DNA of 64,000 nucleotides from Dillenia suffruticosa (GCA_033439265.1 JAVTVX010000002.1:8530174-8594173); one strand, 5' to 3'; numbered from the stretch's first letter, positions 9,528 to 22,824 are shown. Notes: generated by a model from the sequence alone, not told the origin. Program-made: numbers and translations.

Positions 9528-11513
9528 TATCCATAAAATATATGCATCCAATCTCTTGTCATAAATCGTAGAGTCATTCCAAAACAAGCTCTCGGCAAGG
9601 GTCTACCTCAGCCAATGATAAGCCACCAAGGGTTTTTTTGTTTGTAAATGAAAAACAACCCCAAAATCTTGGCGTTGGCGTTGGCGTCGGGCCTCCCCAA
9701 GTGCTAGACTGAAACATCATTTAGTCCTCCCCTTTCGGTTCAACTTGGCTAGTCCGAAACATAGTATCATATACACGCCACCTAACCATGTGGAGCATCT
9801 GCGTCTCGAGGCATCGCAAACGTATGACAACCAATATAACAAGACGGGTCTGCTATAACATACAAAGTGAGTCTGCGCGGGACGACGTCTATCATATCAT
9901 AGTATCATGGCTATAAGTACAATCCCCGATCTACGATCAAGGGGATTCAGGTACTAATACCTGAGTACCTAGTCTTGCATCAAAATTATCAATAAACTAA
10001 CCGTGCCATAATGTCGAGGAAAATCATGAAAATTCAATATAGTATATTATAGCATATATCATCAAATTACATTTCATAATTTAAAACATGATACATATTT
10101 TTCATCAATATTCATAAATGCATATTAAAAAAAATTTTGGATACTCTATTTATCACAAAATCATTACCAAACCATTTAACAAGCCATTTGACAATTATTT
10201 CATAAAATCATGTTTTGAAAGCAATAAAATATGGTTTTGCTCATTAACTATATGGTAACAGTAAAAACTCACTCACTTATACAGGAAGGGTACACCACTC
10301 CCCTAAAACCTCGATTCTCAATTGAGTCGCCCCTCGAATGTAGTATAGTTGTCTACTCCTAAGACAACAACATATTTATTTGTCAATCCCCTATTTCTTT
10401 TAATAAAATTTTGGATTTTCAAGTTCTACTCCTGCGCAGTCTTAGAAAAATATCATAACTTTCTCTATATAAATCGGATTCAAATGATTCAAATTGCTAA
10501 TTAAAGCTAAAACATATATCTATGTTTAAATCATCTTCAAATTCCTACTGCACAAATATATAAAAACTATCTTCAATATAGTTTGTACTTATATAACTAA
10601 ATTTGCACAGTTTTGGTAGAAAATTCATATCTTAGTATATACATCTCCGATTTATATGATTCCAAGTTTTATGGAAATATAAGATACAGTTCTACAACTT
10701 TCATGTTCAGTATTTCCTTTAATTCTAAGTGCAGAGTTTATAAAATTTCATTTCTACGTCAGTTCCAGTTCTAAATTATGCTCTACACAGTTTTAGTAAA
10801 AACACCATAACTTCCAACATATTACTCCGATTCGAGTGAAGTTTTTCTCATTTTAAAGATAAGACCGAGAACTAAAACTTTGATATTTTAAGTTTCTCTA
10901 AATTTTGTATAGAAAATATTTTAAAAATTTATACAACATACTAACCATGCACAAAGGATGAAAAACAGAACATGTCATTTTGTTGTTCATTTCTAAAATC
11001 ACTATAAATCACATTCTTAACAGAAATTTTCGTGCCATACCTTATTTTAAAGCTTAGGGAGTCTAGTTTATTCAGGAATAAACGGTTTAAAATTTCAAAT
11101 CCTACACAATGAGATATCATGGCAAGACTACACATAGTTCAAATCTAAAACAATCATATCTAGCAAGCTAGTACATGCATTTAATTTCACTACTTGTAAA
11201 AACTTCAATTTTGAGTATTTTACCGTCTTTTGTATGATCCTTTGCTAACAAATACCCATCACCTTGATCTTAATTTTCTTGAAACCTTGATTACCTTAGC
11301 ACCATAGTAACATAATTCATCAAATATCAATCTCTACAAAATCCATATACTATCTCAATCAACTAGAGATATAGAGTCAAGGATGTTCTTATCTCTTTTA
11401 CTTGTGTTCCTTTTGGAATACTCCAAGAATTCTACTTGAATATTCAGCAATCCCTCTTTCCTTACTAAAATTTTTGTCCAAGTGAAGTGAATAGAAGAGA
11501 AAATGGTTGGTTT

Positions 11514-11525
11514 TGGTATTTTTAT
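11514..11525 (-). promoter_or_regulatory. TATA box of the G5 LTR
   Basis: Minus strand GCGTATAAAAATACC, followed downstream by a purine-rich leader. This is a plausible core promoter in the expected LTR orientation. Inferred from motif alone. Confidence 0.35.
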
Positions 11526-11884
11526 ACGCCAAATCAAACTATCTTGACCCTTGATTCATTTTGCATGCAAGATTTTTACTTTATACTTGTCCTAAGTCTT
11601 TCTCCCATGCAAGATTGCTTACAAGCTACCTTCATCTTCCTCTTTCATGTAAAATTCGTTCATGATGAATTTAAGCACAAAGCAAGGGGTTTTTGACCAA
11701 CCAATGAGAATTCATGTAAGGATTTTTCAACTAATAAGGTTTCTCTTTGGTAGAATGAGCTTAAGTGGCCACTTTATGTGCTCTTGGCCAATGGTTGATC
11801 TCCAATTGTCATTCAATGGTTGGCTTTGCAACTTAGCCCCTCAAGTTCTCATATTTGAAGTTTAGTTCCAAAACTTTCCAAAAT

Positions 11885-12285
11885 TGTAAATTTTTCGTTG
11901 GCGACAAAAAATTTTTCAATGCAAATTTCATCGCTAAATAGCGATGAATAATATTTCGTGGCTAAATTTTGCCACGGATTTAAAATCCGTCGCAAAATTT
12001 AATCTTTTTTAAATAGAATTTTATTTTTTTATTTTTTTTTATTTTATTAATATGTAAAATTTAAGTTAAAAATTAATTTAGCGACGAATTTGTTTTCTGT
12101 CGCTAGACAAAAATCTCAATCCGTCGCTAAGTTTTTTATATATAATTAAATAAAATATAATATTAATATAATATTTAAATTAAAAAATTAATTTAGTAAT
12201 GACAAAATTTATCCGTTGGTAATTTAGGGACAGATTAAAATCCGTCGCTGAATTTTATCTTTTTTTAATTAGAATTTAGGTATGT
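11885..12285. repeat. CACTA subterminal repeat relic
   Basis: Contains TTGGCGACAAA, ATCGCTAAATAGCGATGAA, GCCACGGATTTAAAATCCGTCGC and similar inverted motifs between AT-rich filler, but no GTAGTG/CACTAC end. It is a fragment of a CACTA terminus wedged between the G5 LTR and the G2 left LTR. Confidence 0.65.
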
Positions 12286-14491
12286 GTATTGCCCTGTGAT
12301 TCTCTCTTGTATCCTTGATCATCTGAAAACAAGGATATCGGGATCAACATAAACTGAGCAAATATATAGGGGATCAATAGCATGTATAATAAATAATCAG
12401 ATATAGGAACCTTAATATCAGCATGCAAATAGCGTAATATCGAAGAGTACACAAGACATATACATTATCTCAAACAATCCCAAAGAAATAAGTGTAATTA
12501 TCATTCTAGATTCATTATTTTTCTCTATCTTTGTTGTTCTAATTTGAAGTTGATGTTTAAAGAAAGAAATAAAATGTCAAACCAAGCTATATGTACGAGG
12601 GTCGGGATGAGCAAGCCAAAATTCAATATTTCTAAATGAAATCTAGGTCCTTTTAGGTTAGACATCTCAAATAGTGTACCTGCTTCTAATTCCACACTCG
12701 TAGGGAGAACATATACATCTATAGTTTCTCAAATTTTGTCCGTAGCCTTCGCAAAGTTTTCAACAAAAATCATCACACTATCATTTTATTTTCATATTAC
12801 TTTATGTTCACATGAGTAATGATCACAAAGATCCCAATTTATCACAAGGATTACATAGGATTCATAACTAAGTATCACAAATATGCAATTCATATAGTCA
12901 ATCAACTCATAGCACTCCATGAGCTATTTTAGCACAAATAAGTTTTGATAAAACCTCATATCTTGGGCTATGATGTTTGGATCGAGATGAATCCAGTTGT
13001 CACACAATATTAAGACTTGGAGCTACAACTTTTATATTAATAGCATGTTTCAATTCCAATTATATAAAGAAAGCCACATCAAAGAATGTTAAATCCCTAA
13101 ATTCACAATATAAGTTGCGCAGTTATAGAAAAAATAATATGATTTCTTTTACACTTATCAGATTGAGGTGATTCTGATGACCATTCAAAGATAAAACACA
13201 AGCCTTAAAATGTTTATGTTCATAGGTTAGCAAATTCCATTTAAAAGGTAGCCAACAATCAAAGCAAAGTTTAGTACAAAAACAGACAGAAACAGGATTT
13301 TTTATAGAAAATGTAACAATTTGAAAATTCACCAAAAATTCATTTCTCAATGAAACTTTTCGAATTTTATATCATTTTAAAGTTATGGAAGTCTAGTTTC
13401 TTAAAATAAAACCTTACTCAATTTTCTATTATGTAGAGAAGGATATTGAATAAAAAATAAAATATAGTCATATTATAAATAGAGCAGTTTTTTTTCAATG
13501 ATCATGTTATTTCAAAAATTCATCAAATATTCAATTTTTGACGAAATTCTTTGAATCATATATCATTTTAAAGCTATGAAATTCTCATTTCTTTAGAAGA
13601 AAACCCTACTCAATTTGTAGTTGTGCAAAAAAAGATATTAAATAAAAAATAGAATATGGTTATGCTGTCTAGAATGTTAAATATATGTTTATTTCCATCT
13701 TTTGATATTTCAAAGTGAGATTTTTCTTTTCTTTTTTATTCTATCCTTATTTATATATTACAAACAATCTGAACACATACTAGATATGGCTATTAGGCAT
13801 CAAAGAAACAATACAAGCATGGTACTTGGCTCATACTTGCAATTTTTCATTTGAGTTTTCTTTCTGTTCGCTCCAAACTTTTTTTGGATTTCTAGTCTGT
13901 TCTTTGTGTTTCCTACAACTCTTTTTACATCCCAAAAACTAGGGTTAACATATATATGGATGAAGGTGGTTTATTTTAAGCTTAAAGTATGATTTTCATT
14001 GAGGTTTGGATGGGTTTGTGGGAGAAGAAGATAAAATCTGAAAATAGGAACTTTAGGAAGATGAATGTTGTGTATCCCTCTCTCTCTACCTAAGTGGAAT
14101 GTGAGTCCCCAAGTATGGTGAGATGTCAAAGGTAAGGGTGTCATGTGGTGAGTGATCATGTGCCATAGTGTCTTCGATTTATTTTTATTTTATTATTTTT
14201 TTCATTTTCATTTTCTTCTTCTTCTATGGATCCCACACCAAACCCTAATTTGGTTCTCTTATTGTCTTATTCCAATCATTTCCATTCACCAATATATTCC
14301 ATAGTATATGCTAATTTTAATATGTTCGACCTCTACTTAAATTCATAAACATTAAAATTGAAGCATGCATCACAAATAAAAAGGAAATCAAGGAATTTTA
14401 TCAAAGTGCAATGCGAAAAATTTAAGTGTGTTCAATAAAATGTAAATGCAAATGCATAGTTTAATTTTTTTTCTCAAAATGGGACCTTACA
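12286..14491 (-). repeat. G2 left (3') LTR, outer end truncated
   Basis: Aligns by eye with about 23600-25476: shared blocks include CAACATAAACTGA, ATTATCTCAAACAATCC, ATCGAGATGAATCCAGTTGTCACACAA (12979 and 24340) and the CTCTCTCTACCTAA block. It ends GGGACCTTACA next to the polypurine tract. Confidence 0.8.
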
Positions 14492-14506
14492 TCCTTCCCC
14501 CTTAAA
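14492..14506 (-). promoter_or_regulatory. G2 polypurine tract
   Basis: Minus strand TTTAAGGGGGAAGGA lies immediately before the LTR start TGTAAGGTCC. This is the plus-strand primer site for reverse transcription. Confidence 0.75.
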
Positions 14507-14514
14507 AGATTCGA

Positions 14515-15811
14515 TCCTCTAATCACCACTCATGCTCACAAAGACATGGGTACTACTTCCTTATTTTTTATTTTAGCTCCCAGGATGCTTCCTCGGAGGT
14601 ATGGTGTCTCCATAGAATTTTTATCAATCTGATAGTCTTGTTTCTTAAGTTTTGCTCTCGAAAGTTTAAAATCTAGATTGGCTGCTCGACATAAGTTAAA
14701 TCTTCATCAATTTGGAGTATCTCATAACTGATCACATGTGAAGAATTATGAACATACTTCCTCAATATTGAAACATGAAAGATAGGGTAAACTCTTTCAA
14801 ATGCTGGAGGTAGAGCCAACTCATAAGCAAATAACCCAATTCTTACTAGAATCTCAAATTTTGGGCCCTAGCTTTCCCTTCTTCTTCCCAAATCTCACCA
14901 CCCCTTTAATTGGAGAAACTTTCACAAAAACTTTATCTCTTACCTCAAATTCCAAATCTTTGCGTTTCTGATAAGCATAACTCTTCTGGTAAGATTGAGT
15001 CATTTTAAACTTTTCTCGAATGATTCGAACCTTTTTTGTGGTTTCTTACAGATAAAAAGTCTCTATCTCGGATTGAAGTATCTGTTTCTTTCTTACTTTG
15101 TCCTAAAAAGAAGAGTCCTATATTTTCTCCCATATCATGCTTCAAATGGTGCCATGCCAATGCTAGAGTGGTGATTGTTATTATAAGCAAACTCCACTAA
15201 TATCAAATGTTCAGCCCAACTATCACAGAGATCTAGAACACAAGCTTTCAACATATCCTCTAGAGTCTGTATAGTCCTTTCTGACTGACCATCTGTCTGA
15301 GGATGATATATTGTGAAAAAATTAAGTCTAGTTCCCAATCCGGTCTGAAAGCTTTGCTAAAATCGGGAAATAAATTGTGGATCTGTATCAGAAACAATAG
15401 ATATTGGTATGCCATGTAATCTCACGATCTTATCAATATAAAATTTAACAAATTTTTCCATAGAATAAGTCATTGCTACTAGGAGATAGTGAGCTAATTT
15501 GGTGAGACGATCTACTATAACCCATATGGTATCATATTCCCTCACAGTTTCGGGCAATTTTGAGACAACATCTATGGTGATATGCTCACATTTCCATTTA
15601 GGGATAGGGAGTGGTTCAAATTGTCCACCAGATCTCTGGTGTTCAATTTTCACTATTTGACATGCCAAGCATTTACAAACAAACTTTGTAATGTCTGTCT
15701 TCATATCGGGCCATCAAAAGGATTGATGTAAATCCCTATATATCTTAATGGATCCTAAATGAACAGAAAAGACTAAATTATGTGCTTCCTCCAAAATTAA
15801 TCTCCGCAATC
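14515..15811 (-). pseudogene. G2 integrase and chromodomain-like C-terminus, broken
   Basis: From 15810 downward: the zinc-binding region (EEAHNLVFSVHLGSIKIYRD, then CKCLACQ), catalytic core with WVIVDRLTKLAHY, IVSDTDPQF and GQSERTIQTLEDML (the D, D and E of the DDE triad are all visible), FAYNNNHHSSIGMAPFEA, then the GPY/F-like tail. It ends with LRNKTIRLIKILWRHH and EEASWEL, the chromodomain-like end of chromoviruses. There are stops and at least one frameshift (near 15340). The hAT insertion separates this piece from RNase H. The domain would insert element DNA and may guide it to heterochromatin. Confidence 0.85.
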
Positions 15812-15819
15812 CCTAAGCC
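15812..15819. repeat. Target site duplication of hAT element, left copy
   Basis: CCTAAGCC, identical to 19228-19235. Eight bases is the duplication size of hAT elements. Confidence 0.9.
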
Positions 15820-16354
15820 TAGAGTTGTAACCGGGTTGGGCCGGGCCGGGCCCTGTCAGGTTCAAGGGCGATTCCCAGAACCGCGAGCTGGGCTGGCTGC
15901 GGTTCCTAGGCTAGACTAGGCTGGGTCGGGCCGGTTCCAAATTTTTTTTAGTTGAACCGGCCCGGCCCGGCCCACTGAACCAGAACTAGCGGGGCTGGTT
16001 TGGCCCAGAAATTTTTTTTCTCTATTACCCTTTTTAAAATTTTTTTATAACTCTATTTTTTAATTCTATTTTATTTTTATAATTTCATTTTTTTGTAACT
16101 TTGTTGTTTTTTTTACTCTCTTGTAATGATTTATTTTTTCATTTTATTTTTTAATTCACTTTTTATAAAAAAAAATAAATTAAAAATTAGAGATACTAAA
16201 TTTTTAGAGTGGTTTTGCCAAATTCAGTATACATCCACTACCAAACTCATCATTTGGATTTTAAAATCCACTATTTTTTTTGTTATATTTTTTTGATTTT
16301 TATATCACTTTGATTTTTTTTGTTACATTATTATTATTCTTCTTCTTCTTCTAT

Positions 16355-17975
16355 TTCTTGTTCATCATCTTCCAATCTTTAATACAAATTAAGGCTTTTA
16401 AAATGTCGTCCGCTAAATTTGTATATTTTTCGATTAACACTCGACCACCTGCACTAAAAATACTTTCCGATAGCACTATGGATACCAGAGGGGTTAGTAC
16501 ATCTTTAGCCATTCGGGTCAAAATTGGATAATATGATACATTATTTTTCCATCAACCTAATATATCATATAAATCTGTATCATTAAAAGTTTCTAATCTA
16601 AGTGTTTGTTTATATAAAAGTAATTCATTAAATGATGATGACAAAATTCTTTATTTTTTTCCTAACATGTGTAAGAGATTAAATAAAAATGAAGATGATT
16701 GAGTGCTATTATTACTACTACTACTTACATTATTAATATTTAAATTATTTTTTTTCTTTTCATATAGTTCAAATATTATTTGTAAAATATGAGATATTTG
16801 TTGTCTTAAAAAATGTGGCTTAATAGACGTTTCTGATGGAAAAGTTTGTACAAAACAATCTATTAATATTTTAACACCTTCAATTTTAACACGTGATCTA
16901 ATGCACTTGCAATTAAATATAAAATTGAAATTTCTTCATAATATTTAAAATTTTTTGTTCTCATAGAAAAAACAATTTCACCAAATCTTTCTTCATTTTC
17001 AAATTCATTAAATACATAAATAATTTTACAAAAATTTGATAATATTAAATGAGTAGTTGGATAATAATATGCGAAAAATAAATTTATGCATAAATAAAAA
17101 ATTTCTAATAATTTAGTAAGTGTAAATGCAAAATCGAAAACGCTATTATCAATAAAACCATATTCGTAATTTGAATTTACAAATTGAATTAAAATATTTT
17201 GAAAATGAAGTACACTTTGTAACATGTCATATGTTGAATTCCACCTAGTGTTGCATTCAATTTTAAATTTTTTATATTTTTTATTATGTAACAAATATAA
17301 TTGTCTAATTTTTTAGGTTTTTACAGAAAAATTTCTTATTTGATGAATTAAATCGAGAATAGGTTTTAAAAATAGTTCTCACATTGCTAAACCATCCTTA
17401 ACACATAAATTAATTATATGGCATGTACATCTAATATGAAAAAAAATTTCATTTAAAATTATGTTTAAAGAATTTTTTAAACTATTAACCGCAGTAATAT
17501 TAGTCGAAACATTATCAAATAAAATAGAAAAAATTTTATCACTTATTCCATAGTCATAAACAATATTTGAAATTATTCTAACTATATGTATACAGGAATT
17601 GTGTAATTATACCATTTTTTAATTCTTGATATCTATCTAATGATCTCCTCCTACCAGATCTTCTACTACTTTTTTTATAACCTGGTTATAAATATTTTTG
17701 TACATATTCTTCAAATACGGGATATGCAACTATACTAAGTGGTAATTCTTTTCTTACTAGCCATTCTATTTGTCCAATTTTTTCTTTATCCAAATTATAT
17801 TTAAATGTACCAGTAATATAACCTCCTCTGTAGCAATTTGTGTTTGTATTGTTTATGGTAATTTATCTGAATGATTATTAATTAAGTATTTTCTAAATGT
17901 GCCTACCCCCCAACGCTTCAAAAATTTATATTTTTTATGACAAATTTTACAAATTGTTTTTTGTTTTTCATTTTT
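16355..17975 (-). pseudogene. hAT transposase, degenerate
   Basis: From 17975 downward: a BED-type zinc finger relic (TICKICHKKYKF, then FRKYLINNH). A central segment at 17294-16863 includes CNTRWNSTYDMLQSVL and YYPTTHLILSN, typical of RICESLEEPER-like plant hAT transposases. The C-terminal dimerisation domain near 16585-16395 contains YPILTRMAKDVLTPLVSIV, SESIFSAGGRVL and ALICIKDWK. Numerous stops and frameshifts lie between, so no full protein can be made. The element was probably once autonomous. The minus-strand order agrees with the TIR boundaries. Confidence 0.85.
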
Positions 17976-18177
17976 TTCTCAAAAAATGTTCATATATTAA
18001 TATTATCTTTTTTAGTTCGTATTGTATTAGATTTCATATTACTAGATTCAGTTTCTTCGAAAAGAGTTTCAATATCTATATTATCAAGAATTTCATCTTG
18101 AAAAAAAATTAAGGAAGAGGAGATTGTTGAGAAAATTGGAAAGAGTGTGTTCCAACCATTTTATTGAAAAATTCAGA

Positions 18178-18295
18178 ATAAATTTTTAAAATAAAATATA
18201 CGATTAAATTTTTAGAAGGAAATTTAAGATTAAATTTTTCAAAAAAATTTAAGATTAAATTTTTCAAAAAAATTTAAGATTAAATTTTTTTTAAA
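18178..18295. repeat. Short tandem repeat inside hAT (AAATTTAAGATTAAATTTTTC units)
   Basis: Three to four near-identical copies of a roughly 25-bp AT-rich unit with the core TTTAAGATTAAATTTTTC, just upstream of the transposase N-terminus. Confidence 0.7.
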
Positions 18296-19227
18296 AAAAA
18301 AGTAATGCAAATGCAAGAAAATAAAGATATAAAAAAATTAAATGTACTGACTTGACGGATATCATAGTTGTTTTTTACAAAATCTTGAATTTGAATTCTC
18401 AATCTTGAAATCTTGTCAAATCTTGACCAATGTTGAAAGTCGTGAAAAATTTGTAATCCTCTCTTCTCCACCCAAACCGTTCTGCAGCAAGAGCACTAGG
18501 AAAGTTCCCATATAAGAAGTGGAGCTTGTCTATTCTCGCTTAAATATCTTTTTCATTCGATAATTAGTTACCCCCAGATAGAACTTTCCTAGACACGTTA
18601 TGCCGTTGCATATTGAGTTAATGGATTTCACAAAAGTTTAGAGTACAAATTTGAGAATGTGTTTAATGAATAAAATGATGGAAATAAGGATAATGGTGGA
18701 AATGATAACGGAAATGGTGTTGAAATTTGTGGAAATTATATAGAAAATGATAATAAAAGTGGTATAGAGAATTGTAAAAATGGTAAAGAGAAAATGATAA
18801 TGGAAATAGTAATGAAATTTAAGAGAATGTAGTAAAATTGAGAGAATGTAGATGTAAGAAAGAGAGAGATATTTTGTTGTGAAAATTTTGGAAATGGGGT
18901 ATAAGGTATTTATAAGAAAATTTTTTAAGCTTATGGACTAAAATAACCTCAAAACTAGTCATTTTATAGATGTTGGGAGGGGTAAAATTAGAAAAAATTC
19001 AAAAAATAAAAAAAAGAGCCGTTGGAACCATTGGAACCAGCCAGGCTGGGCCGGTTCTGTGCTCGGGCCGGTTCCTGGTTCCAAAATCTGTTGAACCGGC
19101 CCAGACCGCTATAGTACCCAGTTCGGGCGGGGCCGGGTTACTGTAGCTCCGGTTTGATTCATGGGCTGAGCTTTTTCCGGGCCGGCTAGGCTGGTTTTTG
19201 GCTAAAACTAGCCCGTGCACATCTCTA

Positions 19228-19235
19228 CCTAAGCC
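19228..19235. repeat. Target site duplication of hAT element, right copy
   Basis: CCTAAGCC, identical to 15812-15819. Confidence 0.9.
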
Positions 19236-20760
19236 TTCAGAACTACCACCTTGTCTTGAAATCTGACTATTTCATTTGATATATTTAATTCAAGCTTCCC
19301 TCCTTTAAGAACGTCTTCTCTCAGCTTAATTGTCTCCTCATCAGTTTGTTGAGCTACCCTAATACGATAAGAGAGATTTGGTCAGACCATAAAATGAACC
19401 AAAAGAGACCCCTGGATGGTAATGTCAGCATCAATCCTCAACTGCTCAAACTTAGCTATCATTTGATATTATCTTACTTGTAGAGCTGCTACTGGAATAG
19501 TAGATTTACGGCTAAGGGAATCTGCTACAACATTTGTTTTGCCAGATTGATACTGAATGGTAACATTATAGTCTTTTAATCATTCAAGCCATCTATGTTG
19601 TTTTAGATTCAACTCCTTCTGGATAAATAAGTATTTGAAACTCTGATAATTAGTAAATATTTCACAATGCTAACCATAGAGGTAGTGTCTCCAAATTTTC
19701 AAAACAAAAACAATAGCTGTAAGCTCTAGATCATGCATAGAATAATTCTCTTCATGAGGTTTCAACTGTCTAGAAGCATAGTTATCACATTCCGTCCCTG
19801 CATCAGTACACAACCCAAACTGATCTTAGATGTATCACTAAAAATTACATATCCCTTTCCACTAATCATATGTTAGTACTGGAGTCGATACAAGCTTATC
19901 CTTTAGCATCCGAAAACTAGTTTCATATTACTCATTCCATCTAAAAGGTGCATTCTTACGAGTCAATCTCGTAAGTGGAGCAGCTGTTGAGGAGAAAGTC
20001 TTAACAAATCTATGGTAATAACCAACCAAACCCAAAAAACTATGCACTTCCTTAATGTAGTAGGTGGGGACCAATTAACGATAGAGTCAATCTTTTTCGG
20101 ATTTACAAAAAGTCTACTACCAGAGACAATATGACTTAAGAAAGTTATTTCACTGAGCTAGAATTCACATTTAGTTAGTTTGGCATTTAATTTCTTGGTT
20201 CTCAAAGTGTATAAAGCAATGCGGAGATGTTATTCATGTCGAGCTCTATCTTTGAAATAGACCAATACATCATCAATAAATACCACAATGAAGTTATCAA
20301 AATAGGGTTTGAAAGCACTGTTCATCAAGTCCATGAAGACTGTTGAGGCATTAGTTAATCCAAATGGTATAACCAAGAACTCATAGTAATCATAGCGAAT
20401 GCGAAATGCCACCTTAGGTATATCTTCTTCTTTGACCCTAATCTGATGATAGTCGGATCTAAGATCTAGTTTAGAGAAAACTATGACATCTCTCAACTGA
20501 TCAAAAATATCATCAATTCTTAGCAAGGGGTATTTATTCTTGATCGTCGCTTGATTCAATTTGCGATAATCAATACATAAGCTCAAGGAACCATTCTTTT
20601 TCTTTACGAATAAAACTGGTACACCCTAAGGATAAATACTATGACAAACAAACCACTTGTCCACCGGTTCTTGTAACGAGTTTTCAACTCTTTCAATTCA
20701 GTTGATGCTATCCTATACGGAGCTGTGGAGATAGGTATGATATTTGGCATCACATCAATA
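19236..20760 (-). pseudogene. G2 reverse transcriptase and RNase H, broken
   Basis: The RT core at 20586-20230 reads [46 protein letters not shown] and [11 protein letters not shown] (the YxDD position reads FIDD). RNase H near 19760-19500 retains [20 protein letters not shown] and GKTNVVADSLSRKST, joined through stops and frame changes. An integrase zinc-finger leader should follow, up to the hAT junction at 19235. It belongs to the G2 gag-pol and is similar to the G4 copy at 62690-63900. Confidence 0.85.
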
Positions 20761-20984
20761 GTGAACTCTTATCTCTCTAACTGGTGGCAATGTTGGCAAA
20801 TCATCTGGAAATATATCTGGAAAATCTCGAATCACTAGTATGTCAAACAATTGAGATTGCTTTTTATTATCTTCAATGACATAAACTAAATATCTCTGAC
20901 AACCCTTGGATCGCATCCTAGTCGCTATAATGAAAGATACAACTAGAGTTTTGATAAATCTATCACTAATAAAGAAAAACTGTG

Positions 20985-21310
20985 ATTATCCTGGTGGTGA
21001 AAAGCAAAAAATTTTTCTGTGACAATCAACCGGTGCATAATTAGCTGATAACCAATCCATGCTCAAAATTACATCCAAATCTAACAACTCCAATTGTAGC
21101 AAATTAATGCCGAAATCATGCCCGTGGAAGCTCATAATGCAACCCCAATAAATCCTAGTAATAAGAACCTCATCTCCAAGAGGTAGCAACCCATAACCAT
21201 TGTTTTAAAGATTTAAACTAACGAGGCAAGTGCATAATAAATGCAAATGAAATGAATGAATGCATGGCACCTGGATCAATCAAGATACGAACAACACAAG
21301 AAAATAATTT
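20985..21310 (-). pseudogene. G2 aspartic protease domain
   Basis: CVVRILIDPGAMHSFI (about 21300-21253) gives the active-site region as D-P-G, a variant I recall as common in plant retropepsin_2-type proteases. Further on, at 21110-20995, LELLDLDVILSMDWLSANYA and VDCHRKIFCF are typical of the domain end. Stops lie between the parts. Confidence 0.75.
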
Positions 21311-21379
21311 CATTCTACTTGTAATTACATAAGATGAAGCACGAGCTTACTGAGCAATGACTGCATGAACTTTAACCTA

Positions 21380-22700
21380 ACCTCCTGTGTCTGGTGGCAT
21401 CCCTTGAGGTCATCTCTACTGTGGTTGTGGTGGCAAAGCTAGTCTAGGTGGTCCCGGCCTCGATGGAACTTGAGGGGCTACTGCATGTTAAGCCGGTAGA
21501 GGTTTGGGTAATGGAACATGCTGTAAATGAGCAGGTTATGACTATCTTGGCCTAAGAGGATAACGGGAAGCATAATGGTCTGGTTGAAAATAGGTATAAC
21601 AAAGCTGGTTCCTCCCTCACATGGCCCCATATGAAGATTGTCACAAATTGGACACGATGGCCTCTAACAAGAGCTTTTGCGCTGCTTAAAATGCCTCTTC
21701 TTCTCTTTTTTCTTCTTGAAGCTTGAAACTTGGACTTCTGCTGGCCTTTTTCCCTGCAACCTTTATTGTCTATCCTTAGTAACCAATTCCAAGACCTTTG
21801 CATTATTCACTAGGTCCTAATAAGTGGTAAAAGGCAGAGCTATCAAGTACCTCTAGAAGAAAGATCGCAATCCTTTTCAAAACCTTTTTGTTCTCTTGTC
21901 AACTAATTCTGGAGCATACACCGATAATCTAGCAAAGCGATCTTCATACTAACTAAAAGTTTGACTGTCTTGTCTTAAATTTAGAAATTCAGACATCTTC
22001 TTATCTCTAATAAAAGTGGGCATATGTCTCTTATGAAAAATCTGAGTGAAATTACCCCCACAAACATACTAAAGGTCATTGCCATATCAGAGTTTCAACT
22101 CCGAATTCCACCAATCATAGGCAGTTTCCTTCAGATAATGGGTGGCAAGTCTGATCTTGTATTTCTTGGCAATCATAAATTCAGAGAAAAGTCTCTGCAT
22201 TTCCACAATCTAGGTCTTTACAGCCTCAGGATCATTACTTCCCAAAAAAATCATCAACTCCATCTTCCTAAACTCAGTCTTCAATTTTTGAAACCGACGA
22301 TCCTTTCAACACATACTAGTATTCCCTCTATCTCCAAATCCCTCTCTATATTCAGTGACTCTTTGATCTCTACCTGATATAGCCTAATCTAATTCAAAAT
22401 CAATTGATACGGCTGGAGTTGTTGAAACTGACACAGTTGAGAAACTAGAAGTGGCTTGAATAGCTGGAGAGACATTTGTAGTCTTACTCTCTGTCATTGG
22501 TTGAGACAAGCTCTCTGTCAATATTCTAATGTCCCTAGACATAGTACCTACCACAGTCACTAGAGCATCCAAAATTTGTCACAGTTTGGCTCTAGTGGTC
22601 TCTGAACACCGGGCGTTTGGGACTGAGGCTCCGGTCTTTGTTCACCATCTCTGGGTTCCCCTTCAGGAGGCATTTCATTTTGTCTTCTAGTCTTAACCAT
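21380..22700 (-). pseudogene. G2 gag, broken
   Basis: The ATG at 22700-22698 opens MVKTRRQNEMPPEGEPRDGE, a charged start typical of chromovirus gag, but it hits stops near 22570. A Ser/Thr-rich stretch (22572-22384) follows, then a capsid-like region with frameshifts, and near 21800-21600 basic segments with a degraded zinc knuckle (CDNLHMGPCEG-like residues). The distance from the PBS is only about 125 bp. Confidence 0.65.
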
Positions 22701-22824
22701 TTTATACTCAAATAATCTGATAATTGGAAATGACAAACAACGTCACTCATTAGATAAACCTTCGTCTATCTAATAACCTATACTTATAGTCACAAATTCT
22801 AGGAGCAGATTACCAAAAATTTTA

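Larger units (their letters stand above)
9162..11884 (-). repeat. Truncated LTR of the TGTCACGCC-type gypsy family (G5)
   Basis: It starts on the plus strand with TGTCACGCCCCG, like the LTR ends at 27794, 44725 and 50620. It carries the family landmark near 9592 (GGCAAGGGTCTACCTCAGCC, then CAAGGGTTTT), also seen near 28430, 45575, 51275 and, inverted, near 34405. In this family the element sense strand is minus. The terminal end (TTACA) is missing, so it is truncated near 11884. No internal coding region was found. Confidence 0.6.
15820..19227 (-). mobile_element. hAT DNA transposon inserted in G2 integrase
   Basis: This 3408-bp element is flanked by a perfect 8-bp duplication CCTAAGCC. Its imperfect terminal inverted repeats are TAGAGTTGTAACCGGG (left) and TAGAGATGTGCACGGG (right, minus strand). 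GC-rich subterminal blocks of GGGCCGG motifs occupy about 15836-15990 and 19015-19210, while the middle is very AT-rich and holds a degenerate minus-strand hAT transposase. Removing it and one TSD copy would rejoin the G2 integrase. It is one of the most clearly delimited elements in the window. Confidence 0.93.

Noticed and set aside
9213..9587. Overlapping open frames of up to 124 residues on both strands
   Set aside because: They encode only Tyr/Ile repeats read through the TA microsatellite, with no domain or gene context.
13971..14159. Matching short open frames at 13971-14159 and 24958-25164
   Set aside because: Conserved only because the two regions are the paired LTRs of G2; no protein signature.
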